Part shown: in pieces, positions 1 to 7,536 of the stretch
Numbering within the stretch: the stretch's first letter is position 1
Layout: each line of letters opens with the position of its first letter
NCBI GenBank assembly: GCA_963813315.1
Contig: CAWEYO010000013.1
Coordinates: 1-64,000 of the forward strand
DNA: 64,000 nucleotides
Source: CAWEYO01 sp963813315
Lineage (GTDB): Bacteria; Pseudomonadota; Alphaproteobacteria; Rhizobiales; Rhizobiaceae
Direction: 5' to 3'
The notes under the pieces: generated by a model
Told to the model about the DNA's origin: nothing
The model's database searches: none
Seen by the model: the letters and a program-made list of their open reading frames with translations, nothing else
Position numbers and translations under genes: made by a program

Positions 1-245
1 GGCCGGCGCGTGATGCCAGCGCCACTATCTGCGCCTTCAACTCGTCAACAATCTCTTGCACAGCGGTGCGCTGTTCGGAATCGCTCCGCGGGGCGGTCAC
101 GTCGGACTTCATCGCGTTGTAGATGTCGATTAGCAGCTTGGCGCGCGAGGTTCATTTGCCATTCGTGGTCTTCGCCCGGAGCCCGCGAGCCGTCGACGTC
201 GGTCAGATCGATTGAAGGGGACGTGGAGGCGGGCCGCTGGATCGC
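1..245. other. Left edge, no confident gene
   Basis: No complete gene is visible. On the minus strand short open stretches in different frames give peptides such as LLIDIYNAMKSDVT and EDHEWQMNLARQ, which could be the broken end of a gene lying further left. I do not recognise the family. The ferredoxin reductase stop codon ends at 246. Confidence 0.3.
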
Positions 246-1457
246 TCACAGCAGCTTTTTCAGGTTGAGGGCGGGGTCGGCGAGGGCAACGGGATCGGGG
301 GCGGCGCGGCGGGCGATCAGCATCTCGGCCAGACGGATGTCCTTTGCGACGGAGTTGCCGAGGCCGATACCAGAAGCGGCGAGTAGCCTGCCGTGGGGCG
401 AAAGATGAAAAAGCACGAAGGCGCTCTCCTTGAGCTCGCGTCGCACGTCCGTCGATGCGCCTTCGGCGAGGCCGGCGATCTGCAGCGTGAGGTCGTACTG
501 GTCGGACCAGAACCAGGGTACGGCCGAAACAGGCTCGGCGGCCCCGAGCATATTGCGGGCGGCGAGCGTACCTTGCTCCTGAGCGTTGCGCCAGCTTTCG
601 AGCCGCACTCGGCGGCCCTCGTAGAGCGGATACGGCGCCGAGCAGCAGTCGCCCGCGGCGAAGACGTCCGGGTCCGAGGTGGCGAGCGTTGCATCGACGG
701 CGATGCCGTTGTCGGTTGCAAGGCCGGCCGCAACCGCGAGCTCGGTGTTCGGCACGGCGCCGATACCAATGACGACCAGATCAGCCGGAACGGAGCTGCC
801 GTCGGCAAGAATGACCCCAGCGTCCGTGATCTCGGCGATCCGCGCTCCGAAGTGGAAGCTGACGCCGCAGCTAATGTGGCGTTCCTGCAGCACCGCCGCA
901 ATCTCAGCCGGCACCCCACGGGTAAGCAGCCGCGGCAACGCCTCGATCACCGCGACCTCGGCGCCGAGCTTGCGAGCCGACGCGGCGAGCTCGAGGCCGA
1001 TGAAGCCGCCGCCGACTACCGCAACGTGCTTGCCGGGCGCAAGCGCTGCGCGGATGCGGGCAGCATCATCGAGAGTACGTAGCATCGCGACGTTTGGCCC
1101 GTCAGCGCCGGGTAGCGGCAGCCTGCGCGGCCGGGCGCCGGTCGCAAGCAGCATGCGCTCATAGGAAAGCCGTTTGCCATCGGCGAGCGTGATGGTACGC
1201 GCGGTGCGATCGAGCGCGTCTACCTTGGCCTTTAAGCGGAGGTCAATGTCGGCGTCGGCAAGGCGGTCGGACCCGCCAATCACCTTCGGCGCCGGCGTCT
1301 CAGCGGTGATCGCATCCTTCGAGAGCGGCGGCCGCTCGTAGGGTGCATGCGGCTCGGCGCCGATCAGGGTCACGGCGCCGCCGTAGCCGGCCTCGCGCAG
1401 GGCAAGCGCGGCGCGCGTGCCGCACTCCCCGGCGCCGACAATGATCATTCCAGCCAT
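246..1457 (-). CDS. FAD-dependent ferredoxin reductase (MocF-like)
   Basis: A 403-residue pyridine-nucleotide-disulphide-type reductase that would pass electrons from NAD(P)H through FAD to the nearby Rieske ferredoxin. The N-terminus has the FAD dinucleotide fold (IIVGAGECGTRAAL) and the ERPPLSK motif of rhodocoxin/putidaredoxin reductase-type proteins. The NAD fold (VAVVGGGFIGLELA) lies mid-protein and the second FAD motif (VFAAGDCC) near residue 285. The open frame extends to 1571, but I place the start at 1457, where GAGGTC lies just upstream and the fold begins at once. It is the last gene of the five-gene minus-strand cluster. In the rhizopine system the equivalent partner is MocF; the substrate chain here is inferred from context. 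Confidence 0.85.
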   Translation of the reverse strand: MAGMIIVGAGECGTRAALALREAGYGGAVTLIGAEPHAPYERPPLSKDAITAETPAPKVIGGSDRLADADIDLRLKAKVDALDRTARTITLADGKRLSYERMLLATGARPRRLPLPGADGPNVAMLRTLDDAARIRAALAPGKHVAVVGGGFIGLELAASARKLGAEVAVIEALPRLLTRGVPAEIAAVLQERHISCGVSFHFGARIAEITDAGVILADGSSVPADLVVIGIGAVPNTELAVAAGLATDNGIAVDATLATSDPDVFAAGDCCSAPYPLYEGRRVRLESWRNAQEQGTLAARNMLGAAEPVSAVPWFWSDQYDLTLQIAGLAEGASTDVRRELKESAFVLFHLSPHGRLLAASGIGLGNSVAKDIRLAEMLIARRAAPDPVALADPALNLKKLL

Positions 1458-1573
1458 GATGACAGACCTCGTATGTCGTGGATATGGATGCAGGCAGCGG
1501 CGCCGGAAGGGGCATCGTGGGAACCCATCGGGCAAGCGGCTCGCGCTTGCCCCCACTCCGGTGTCCGGCACCC

Positions 1574-2518
1574 TTAGTTCTGCGCGAGGTAGTCGTCCAT
1601 GTTGTCGGGGGTGACCAATTCAAACGGAATGTAGACGACCTGATCCACGGCCTCCCCCCGCGCAAGGGCGAGAGCTGCGTCGACGGCGCCGGCGGCCTGG
1701 CCGCGAGCGTTCTGGAATACCGTCACGTCGAGCTCGCCCGCTTTCATGGCTGCGAGGCCGTCCTGGGTCGCGTCGACTCCCACCACCACGACGTCCTTCA
1801 TGTTGATACCCGTGCTCTTCATCGCCTGAATGGCCCCGATCGCCATTTCGTCGTTGTTGGCGAAGACGGCGTCGAACGGTTCTCCCGCCGTGAGCCAATT
1901 TGTCATCAGGTCCATCGCGCCATTGCGCGACCAGCCGGCCGCCTGCTGATCGATGATTTTGAGGAATTTGCACTCGTTCGTGCTCGCGACATCGCGCACG
2001 GACTGAGTCCGCATGACCGCCGCGTTGTGGGCGAGATCGCCCATCAAAATGTATGCGCGTGCGCCGTCGCCCTTTCCTTGTGCCTTCAAGAGCTTGCATG
2101 CCTCAGTGGCGCCGAGTTTCCCGGACTCGGTTTCCTTTGAGCCGACATACGCCTCGTTGTCGGGAAGCTCCGCAACATTTATGGGCTCCAGATTGACGTA
2201 GACGAGCGGCACGCCCGCCGCCGCTGCCGCACTGGTGAGCGCCGGCGCCGCGGAGGTGTCCGCGAGCGTCACGATGATCGCGTCCACGCCGGAAGCGATG
2301 AAGTTGTTCACCTGGTCGAGCTGCTTGCCCACGTCCGTCTGCGAGTCCTCGACCTGAACGTCGACACCCTCGAGCTGAGCGGCACGATCGGTGATGCCCT
2401 GGCGCAGCAGCGTCTGGAAATTGTTGTCGAAACTCTGCATGGTAACGCCGATCGTCTCGGCGCCGGCGCCGGTGCTAAGCAGCGCGGCGACGCTGGCGGT
2501 CAACAAAGTCAGTCTCAT
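1574..2518 (-). CDS. Sugar/inositol-type ABC periplasmic binding protein (MocB/RbsB-like)
   Basis: A 314-residue type-1 periplasmic binding protein. Residues 1-20 form a signal peptide ending GAGAET. The mature part has the ribose/inositol-binding pattern: NNFIASGVDAIIV early, FDAVFANNDEMAIGAI in the second lobe and VVVVGVDATQDGLAAM near the end. The last two are characteristic of the rhizopine/inositol-binding branch. The start at 2518 has a strong GGAGGA site 9-14 bases upstream; the longer open frame to 2578 lacks a signal peptide at its start. No permease or ATPase gene lies in the window, so its transporter must be elsewhere or beyond the left edge. The ligand, an inositol derivative, is inferred from family and neighbours. 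Confidence 0.85.
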   Translation of the reverse strand: MRLTLLTASVAALLSTGAGAETIGVTMQSFDNNFQTLLRQGITDRAAQLEGVDVQVEDSQTDVGKQLDQVNNFIASGVDAIIVTLADTSAAPALTSAAAAAGVPLVYVNLEPINVAELPDNEAYVGSKETESGKLGATEACKLLKAQGKGDGARAYILMGDLAHNAAVMRTQSVRDVASTNECKFLKIIDQQAAGWSRNGAMDLMTNWLTAGEPFDAVFANNDEMAIGAIQAMKSTGINMKDVVVVGVDATQDGLAAMKAGELDVTVFQNARGQAAGAVDAALALARGEAVDQVVYIPFELVTPDNMDDYLAQN

Positions 2519-2597
2519 CTCGGATTCTCCTCCATATCGGGTGCCGGCCCACCCGAGGTCTTTTCCGGAACGCCGCACGAGGCGTCGAGGCGAAGTG

Positions 2598-2913
2598 TCA
2601 TTCGATGGCGATCCGAACGTCGCCGTCGACGATCTCGGCGGGGTAGATCCGGAGATTGACGCAGGGCGGCAGGCGGATTGCTTCGCCGGTGCGGTAATCG
2701 AAGGCGCCGGAGTGCTTCGGACATTCGATCTCGAAGTCCATCACCAGCCCGTCGGCGAGGTGCACGGCCTCATGGCTGCACAGGCCGTCGGTGCACCAGA
2801 TACTGTCGTCCGGGGCCGCGGTAGACCGCGAACGTCCGAGAGCCCAGGTCAAAGCGGAGGACGCCCTCCTGCTCGATGTCGTCCAGTCGGCACGCCTTCA
2901 CCCAACCGCTCAT
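2598..2913 (-). CDS. Rieske [2Fe-2S] ferredoxin (MocE-like), one extra base
   Basis: A small Rieske-type ferredoxin of about 104 residues, expected to carry electrons between the flanking reductase and the membrane hydroxylase. Both cluster motifs are present: CSH (in DGLCSHEAVH) and CPKHSG. The start at 2913 overlaps the hydroxylase stop as ATGA, which points to translational coupling. The span is 316 bases. The frame from the ATG reads MSGWVKACRLDDIEQEG to FAVYR and then leaves the Rieske frame. Removing one base near 2811-2822 (run GGGGCC on plus) gives YRAPDDSIWCTDG, as expected for MocE-type proteins. This is probably a sequencing insertion, although a real frameshift cannot be excluded. 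Confidence 0.8.
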
Positions 2914-3950
2914 TGCACTGCTCCCTTCTCGTTCGCGGCCTTGCGGGCCTGCTGCGCTGCGATCTTTTCCTTGCGCTTGCGATAGCGCTCCTGCATCCGC
3001 GCCTCGCCCTCGGGCGAGCCGTCGTGCCAGGTGCCGAACCAGCGATCGAGCGGGATCAGCGCGTCGCCGTAGTTCACCTCGAAGTACTTGTGGTGCAGGT
3101 AGTGGGCGTAGGCGTGGCTATCGACGTGGCCGTTCTCACCCACCTCGATCTTGTCGAAGCCCACATGCCCGGGGATCGCGCCGAAGGCAGCATAGTGCAA
3201 CTGGTAGAGCGCGATGACCGGGTTCGACGGGATGATCAGGTGGTAGAAGGCCGTCGAGAAATAGAGCAGGTGCTCCAGAGGGTGCATTGATAGCGACGAC
3301 CACGGCGACGGATTCACCGAGTTGTGGTGGACCGAATGCACCCACTTGTAGAGGAATGGGGTGTGGATCAGCCGGTGGATGCAGAAGAAGTGGAATTCGT
3401 GGATGATCGGCACCACGAGCGCCAGCGCCGCGAGATAGAACGGGTTTTCGGCAAAGCCCAGCCAGGGCGCATAGCCGTTGGCGAAGGCCCAAAGCACCAG
3501 GACCTCGACCGCCGTCCAGATCGTGACGCCCGACAGGAAGGTGCGGAGGATGTTGTCCATGTTCTGGCTCTCGAACCAGAACGCCTTGCTCTTCTGCTCG
3601 GACGGGAACTTGCCATTGTACTTGAACCGGCGCTCCTGCCGCTTCAGCACGTAGAGGTGCAGCTCGAAGGCGCCGAAGAACAGGAAGGTGGCGACCGCAT
3701 TCACTGCGTAAAGCCAGAGCGCCCAGCCCCAACTCAGCGCCTGCATCGTCTCCACGGGCGGAATGATCCACGCCCAGTAGGCTATGGCCGACAAGGCAAA
3801 CAGCACATTCCAAGGCAGGAAATAGTGTGGAAGCCACTTCAAGAACGCCTTGAGCTTGAAGGGCAAGGTGAAGAGCGGCGCGTACTCGACCGGCTCGTTC
3901 GGCGACCAGTCGTTGCGCTTGTTTCGCTTTCCGTATTTCAGGTCATCCAT
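2910..3950 (-). CDS. Membrane fatty-acid-hydroxylase/sterol-desaturase family oxygenase (MocD-like)
   Basis: A 346-residue integral membrane diiron oxygenase. Several hydrophobic segments occupy residues 30-110 and 150-190. The histidine motifs of the family follow: HEFHFFCIHRLIH, HSVHHNS and HYLHHKY. It begins MDDLKYGKRNKRNDW at 3950 with AAGGAG seven bases upstream; the frame continues to 4037 without a better start. The gene precedes and overlaps the Rieske ferredoxin, so oxygenase, ferredoxin and reductase form one electron-transfer set. In rhizopine catabolism a MocDEF set of this kind is thought to demethylate 3-O-methyl-scyllo-inosamine. Use of a related O-methylated inositol here is inference; lipid hydroxylation is the alternative. 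Confidence 0.8.
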   Translation of the reverse strand: MDDLKYGKRNKRNDWSPNEPVEYAPLFTLPFKLKAFLKWLPHYFLPWNVLFALSAIAYWAWIIPPVETMQALSWGWALWLYAVNAVATFLFFGAFELHLYVLKRQERRFKYNGKFPSEQKSKAFWFESQNMDNILRTFLSGVTIWTAVEVLVLWAFANGYAPWLGFAENPFYLAALALVVPIIHEFHFFCIHRLIHTPFLYKWVHSVHHNSVNPSPWSSLSMHPLEHLLYFSTAFYHLIIPSNPVIALYQLHYAAFGAIPGHVGFDKIEVGENGHVDSHAYAHYLHHKYFEVNYGDALIPLDRWFGTWHDGSPEGEARMQERYRKRKEKIAAQQARKAANEKGAVQ

Positions 3951-4012
3951 GTGGATCTCCTTCGAACTCAGGCAATAGTTAGCTGGCCGCGGAGACTCAC
4001 GTGCCCGCGCTA

Positions 4013-4035
4013 GCCGTGTCCGAGGTCGGCACGGC
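4013..4035. promoter_or_regulatory. Inverted repeat GCCGTG-N11-CACGGC, candidate operator
   Basis: Arms GCCGTG and CACGGC lie between the LacI-type regulator and the hydroxylase start (3950). There is no T-tract, so it is not an intrinsic terminator. A LacI-family operator controlling the catabolic genes would fit this position. The assignment is positional only. Confidence 0.3.
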
Positions 4036-4151
4036 AACTTGTCAGGTGAAAAAACTCCGGGTCTGATCAGGCCGGCGCCAAGATCTCCCTTCTCGATACA
4101 GAGATAACGGATCTACGGCGCTGACACGACACCTCGTTTGATCAGATCAGA

Positions 4152-5156
4152 TCATAGGTTCTCGCCGGTTAGGGTGATGAAGCGGATCGGGGTGGTGTCG
4201 GGTTCCATTTCGAGCAAGCCGATCTGTCTTAGAATTATGTCGATCGCCCGCCTGGCCTGTGCCTCGGGCACCTGGTCGAGGACGACGGACATGACGCCCT
4301 CACGAAGGGCGGCCGCAGTCATCTCGGTTAGTTCGTGGCCTACGAAGAAGACCTGCCGCCCGCGAGGATGCCGGCGCAGGACCTCGGCGAGCGCAGCATT
4401 GCCCGCCCCAACGTTGTAGAGGCCGACAAGGTCGGGCCACAGCTCCAGTGCCTCGATCAGCAGGTCGCCACAGTGTCGCGCCTCGTCCCGGCCGAAGCCG
4501 ATCCAACGGAAGGCGAACCCTTCGCGCGTCTTCTCTGCGAAAAAGTCGGAGAAGCCGCCCACCCGTTCGCGGTGCACTTGGTAAATCGGATGACAGATCG
4601 CCATGACCGTGCCGTCCCGGGCCTGCATCCGCGACAGGAAGAGCGCGGCCGTGCGCCCGGCGGCATAGTTGTCGATGCTGACAAGATCGCCGGCGACATC
4701 AGCCGCACGTGTGACGACATGTACGACCGGGAGGCCGGAAGCAGCTGCGGTCGCGACGGACCGGCGGATCGCGGGATGGTCGGGCACGGCCAGGATCAGG
4801 CCGGCTCGTCGCATCTCGGCCGAGGCGATACGCGCCGCAATCGCCTCTGGGTCGGCCTCGTTCATGAACGTGCGGTGCACCCTAACGGAGGAGTCGAGCG
4901 TTGCATTGATCCGCTCAAAGGCGCGGGACAGACGCTGGAAGAAGGTAGTTTCCGGCCGTACCAGGATCACTTCGATGCGGAGAAGACCCCGGTAGACCTC
5001 CGGCAGCCGCCTTGGATAATCAAGCGCTCGCGCGGCGGCGATCACCTTCGCTGCGGTCGCGGGGCGCACGTTGCCTCGTCCGTTCAACACGCGCTCCACC
5101 GTCGCAGTGCCCACACCTGCGTGCCTGGCTATATCAGCGAAGGTCGGGTTCGACAT
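4152..5156 (-). CDS. LacI-family transcriptional regulator
   Basis: A 334-residue repressor/activator. The N-terminal helix-turn-helix (PTFADIARHAGVGTATVERVL, residues 4-24) and the hinge helix match LacI proteins, followed by a sugar-binding-protein-like effector domain with IDNYAAGRTAALFL in the middle. It resembles the rhizobial members that respond to sugars or polyols. I start at 5156 (MSNPTFADIA), where the family normally begins and CTGGAAG lies upstream, rather than at 5189. It is the promoter-proximal gene of the minus-strand cluster, 201 bp ahead of the hydroxylase, and is the likely local regulator. Known rhizopine loci use a GntR-type MocR, so this arrangement differs. Confidence 0.85.
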   Translation of the reverse strand: MSNPTFADIARHAGVGTATVERVLNGRGNVRPATAAKVIAAARALDYPRRLPEVYRGLLRIEVILVRPETTFFQRLSRAFERINATLDSSVRVHRTFMNEADPEAIAARIASAEMRRAGLILAVPDHPAIRRSVATAAASGLPVVHVVTRAADVAGDLVSIDNYAAGRTAALFLSRMQARDGTVMAICHPIYQVHRERVGGFSDFFAEKTREGFAFRWIGFGRDEARHCGDLLIEALELWPDLVGLYNVGAGNAALAEVLRRHPRGRQVFFVGHELTEMTAAALREGVMSVVLDQVPEAQARRAIDIILRQIGLLEMEPDTTPIRFITLTGENL

Positions 5157-5666
5157 GGCTTCCAGCAGGAACTCCGCGAACGCACACAATCAGACAAGCG
5201 AACCGATGCCAAGACGCTGCTCTGCGGTTCGTGAAGGCACACGCAGGCCAGATCGCGCATTTTGCTGCGGCAGACTGAGCAACACCAGCGTGCGCTTTTC
5301 GCCGGCTCGCGGCTCAAGGCTGACCGTCGCGAAACAACCCTCTCTGGACGTTCCCGTCGTGCGGAGGCAATGGCCGGAATGAGTTCAGAAGCGTGAGTCC
5401 AGCCGAAGGCGACGAACTTCCGCTTTGGGAGTCGCCGGGGGGGAGGATCTGCCGTTCAAGCACCTCGAGCCGCGCTTCAATTGCCCGTATCCGGCAAAGG
5501 AGGCCACTCAGCGCGCTTGCTCGTCCGGCGCGGCGAATCGCGCTGTAGCTTTGCGCTGAAAGGCAGGCAAAGGCCGCCGTGTCGATACGACGATGTCGGC
5601 GGCGGCCAGCAACAGGAACCGGCGCCGTCGAGGAACCGCCGGTTTTTGTCTTTTAGTGCAGCTGCT
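5157..5666. other. Intergenic, no convincing gene
   Basis: About 510 bp between the LacI-type gene and the first small minus-strand gene. A minus-strand open stretch around 5340-5600 encodes a short Leu/Arg-rich helix (RAIEARLEVLERQIL). It lacks a good start and I do not annotate it. Confidence 0.3.
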
Positions 5667-5981
5667 CTAAAATCGATGCTGAGCTACCGAGCGGCCGTCT
5701 TCGCCGGTAGGCGACACGGCGGCCAGGATGGCTGGCCGGATTGCTCCAGGCAGCGCGAAGGGCGCCCGATCCAACTGCTTGCGCCTGGTAACCAGGACGC
5801 CGGCGGCGAAGGTCAGCCGCAGCTCAAGATCGATCGGTCGCGACCCGAATTCCATCAATCGCATGAGGTCCTCGATCGACACGCTGGCCAGCTCGGCGAT
5901 GCGATGGTTGCCGAAGCCGCGCGCGTTCAGCTCGCGCACCATGGCGCGCAGGTAGACGATGCGCATCGACCGGATCGACAT
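5667..5981 (-). CDS. Small protein, paralogue of the 6389-6700 gene
   Basis: A 104-residue protein of unknown function. It aligns by eye with the product of 6389-6700: both begin with an IRSMR motif and share a helix pair ending in LMRLMEFGS or LKRLLEFGS. The shared part is the first 60 residues; the tail differs. The motif around AELASVSIEDLMRL looks like a small helix-turn-helix. No cysteines, signal peptide or membrane segment is present. Two diverged copies around a tRNA-derived repeat suggest an integrated-element remnant. I do not recognise the family. Confidence 0.45.
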   Translation of the reverse strand: MSIRSMRIVYLRAMVRELNARGFGNHRIAELASVSIEDLMRLMEFGSRPIDLELRLTFAAGVLVTRRKQLDRAPFALPGAIRPAILAAVSPTGEDGRSVAQHRF

Positions 5982-6097
5982 GGCGCTGGATCATGTCACC
6001 GCGCTCGATGGTTCCGCAACGGTCGAGACTGTCAGAAAAAACGTCAGAAAATCGCGTACCAGATTGTTTCCCGACTAATCGTAAATCTTTGATTTTG

Positions 6098-6178
6098 TTG
6101 GTGGGTGCGCCCGGGATCGAACCGAGGAGCCGCTGATTAAGAGTAAGCGGCCAAGGCAGGCGGTTTCCAGATGCCAAA
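6098..6178 (-). repeat. tRNA-Lys(CTT) 3'-half module, copy 1
   Basis: Read on minus, the segment ends as a tRNA-Lys 3' half: anticodon loop CTCTTAA, anticodon stem 3' strand TCAGC, a T-loop TTCGATC and a CACCCACCA end. No matching 5' acceptor strand (GGGTG) lies upstream, so it is not a full tRNA. It matches 44118-44198 at 77 of 81 positions, including about 35 bases upstream that are not tRNA. This is the structure expected when an integrating element leaves a tRNA 3' copy at its end. Confidence 0.6.
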
Positions 6179-6388
6179 GCATCGTCCGCGTCACTCCGAG
6201 CGTTCCGCGGTCTGAACGTTGCTCAGTCCGCTGCGCGAAGGCTTCGATGGCGACGGCATGAAACCGGGCGCCCGGCCGCGGTCTCGTCGAGCGGCGAAGC
6301 GAACTCCATAGCGGCATCGTGCTCGGCATTTTTTTGGCCGGCCGTTATGCGCCGGAGCGGCAGCGGGAGATCGAGACTAGGCCGCCGT

Positions 6389-6700
6389 TCAAGTCGTTGC
6401 ACTAGCGGCAGGGGTGACAGGTTTTGACGCCCTTGCAGCGGTGGCCGGTGATGCTTCCCCCTTTGGAGAAGCTTGATTGATTTTCCCCGCCTTCGGCTTC
6501 GATACGATGGCCATCCGCGTTCCCCATTGCACCAGTCTTTCGGACTCTTCGGACGAGAGCGGGCTGCCGAACTCGAGCAGCCGTTTCAGGTCCGCGATCG
6601 GAATCCGGCACGACTCGGCGACACTGAAGACGTTGATACGCCGATCGTCCAGCACGCCGAGAAGGGTGCGGCAGAGTACGGTGCGCATAGAGCGGATCAT
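6389..6700 (-). CDS. Small phage-like protein
   Basis: A 103-residue protein of unknown function, the third gene of a tight minus-strand set. Its ATG (6698-6700) overlaps the stop of the preceding gene as ATGA, which supports the start. The first 60 residues (MIRSMRTVLCRT to LLEFGS) match the 5667-5981 gene. The last 35 residues are Lys/Ala/Pro-rich and look disordered. Tight overlaps and tiny sizes are typical of phage or integrated-element control genes. No known domain is recognised. Confidence 0.5.
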   Translation of the reverse strand: MIRSMRTVLCRTLLGVLDDRRINVFSVAESCRIPIADLKRLLEFGSPLSSEESERLVQWGTRMAIVSKPKAGKINQASPKGEASPATAARASKPVTPAASATT

Positions 6701-6867
6701 CGCTCGTCCTGCGGCTCAGCGTCTGACCTGTCGCGCTTTCCCGGCCGGCCCCGTTCCCTCAACGCCTGGTCGATGCTGTTGACGATTGCACTGGCGATTT
6801 CGTCCGCGGTTCCGGCTTTCGACAGCTCATCGGCCAACTTGGCTTTGCGCTCGGCCGCCGGCTTCAT
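6697..6867 (-). CDS. Small helical protein, 56 residues
   Basis: This short gene begins MKPAAERKAKLADELSKAG and ends in an Arg/Asp-rich tail. Its ATG overlaps the stop of the upstream helix-turn-helix gene (ATGA), and its own stop overlaps the next ATG in the same way. The double ATGA coupling is the main evidence that it is real. It is predicted to be all-helical, charged and cytoplasmic. The function is unknown. Confidence 0.5.
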   Translation of the reverse strand: MKPAAERKAKLADELSKAGTADEIASAIVNSIDQALRERGRPGKRDRSDAEPQDER

Positions 6868-7049
6868 CGCACCTGGATCCCGGAACGGGAAATGGTGCCG
6901 CTCTTCTTCATGACCTGGGCAAGCCGCTGCAGCACGGTGCGCCTGGCCAGCCCGGTGCGTTCGCTGATGGCATCGACCGACAAGCCGCTTTCGCGGAGTT
7001 TGGCGAGGTGCCTGTCGCGGAGCGGATCGGCATGTCTACGGTCGGGCAT
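6864..7049 (-). CDS. Helix-turn-helix DNA-binding small protein
   Basis: A 61-residue protein whose central part (LSVDAISERTGLARRTVLQR) has the spacing of a resolvase/MarR-like helix-turn-helix. It is the first gene of a three-gene minus-strand set joined by ATGA overlaps and lies just beyond a tRNA-Leu. A GTG at 7067 would add six residues. No Shine-Dalgarno sequence is clear for either start. A control protein of an integrated element is the likeliest role, inferred from size, motif and location. Confidence 0.5.
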   Translation of the reverse strand: MPDRRHADPLRDRHLAKLRESGLSVDAISERTGLARRTVLQRLAQVMKKSGTISRSGIQVR

Positions 7050-7162
7050 GGTTGGCAACAATGCCACTGATTTGCCAGCGAATACAGCGGGGGATGAGAC
7101 GGGGGACGAAATTTTCTGGTTTAAGCTATGTAACTGATTTTGTTTATTTATTTGGATCGTAC

Positions 7163-7247
7163 TGGTGCGGTCGAGAAAACTCGAACTTCCACGGGTTGCC
7201 CCACAGCGACCTCAACGCTGCGCGTCTACCAATTCCGCCACGACCGC
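7163..7247 (-). tRNA. tRNA-Leu(GAG)
   Basis: An 85-nt class II tRNA with an encoded CCA. The acceptor arms GCGGTCG and CGACCGC pair, the D-arm contains AATTGGTAGACGC, the anticodon loop is TTGAGGT (anticodon GAG), a long variable arm follows (TGGGG-CAAC-CCG), and the T-loop is TTCGAGT. It lies next to the small phage-like genes and could have served as an integration site, although no duplicated 3' end is seen nearby. Confidence 0.95.
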
Positions 7248-7341
7248 ACGTCACGAAAGTACCGGCTTCGCACCGGCCCGCGGCATGTAGCAAATCGCTC
7301 CCGGCGAAACAAGTACGGCAACCGCATAAATTCCGGCTAGC

Positions 7342-7401
7342 TCCCGAAAAGTGCCTAGCGATTTTCGGAAAAGATCATGCGAAAATCAAAGAGTTAGAAC
7401 A
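7342..7401. repeat. Rhizobial-type intergenic repeat fragment
   Basis: The sequence around TTTTCGGAAAAGATCATGCG, followed by AAAGAGTTAGA, resembles a short repeat common between rhizobial genes. A diverged relative (TTTTCGAAAAGATCATGCGG) lies near 38003-38022. The rest of 7248-7536 holds nothing else obvious before lipB. Confidence 0.4.
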
Positions 7402-7536
7402 CGGTGACAACTCCGGAAGAAATCATCGCGCTCTAGCGCCTGGAAATAACCGGGGGGCCGGGAACAGCGGCGCCGACATCGCGAAACTGGACGTTCCCGG
7501 CCTCTGCGGTCATATGTTGGAAGAGTGGATACGAGA

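Noticed and set aside
10..408. 132-codon plus-strand open frame at the left edge
   Set aside because: Arg/Ser-rich translation typical of a shadow frame; overlaps the end of the ferredoxin reductase and has no start signal.
5824..6177. Protein read through the tRNA-Lys module
   Set aside because: Peptide LNQRLLGSIPG is the known type of spurious translation of a tRNA 3' end.
6098..6178. Complete tRNA-Lys gene
   Set aside because: The 3' half is convincing but no 5' acceptor strand or D-arm matching it is present, here or at 44118-44198.
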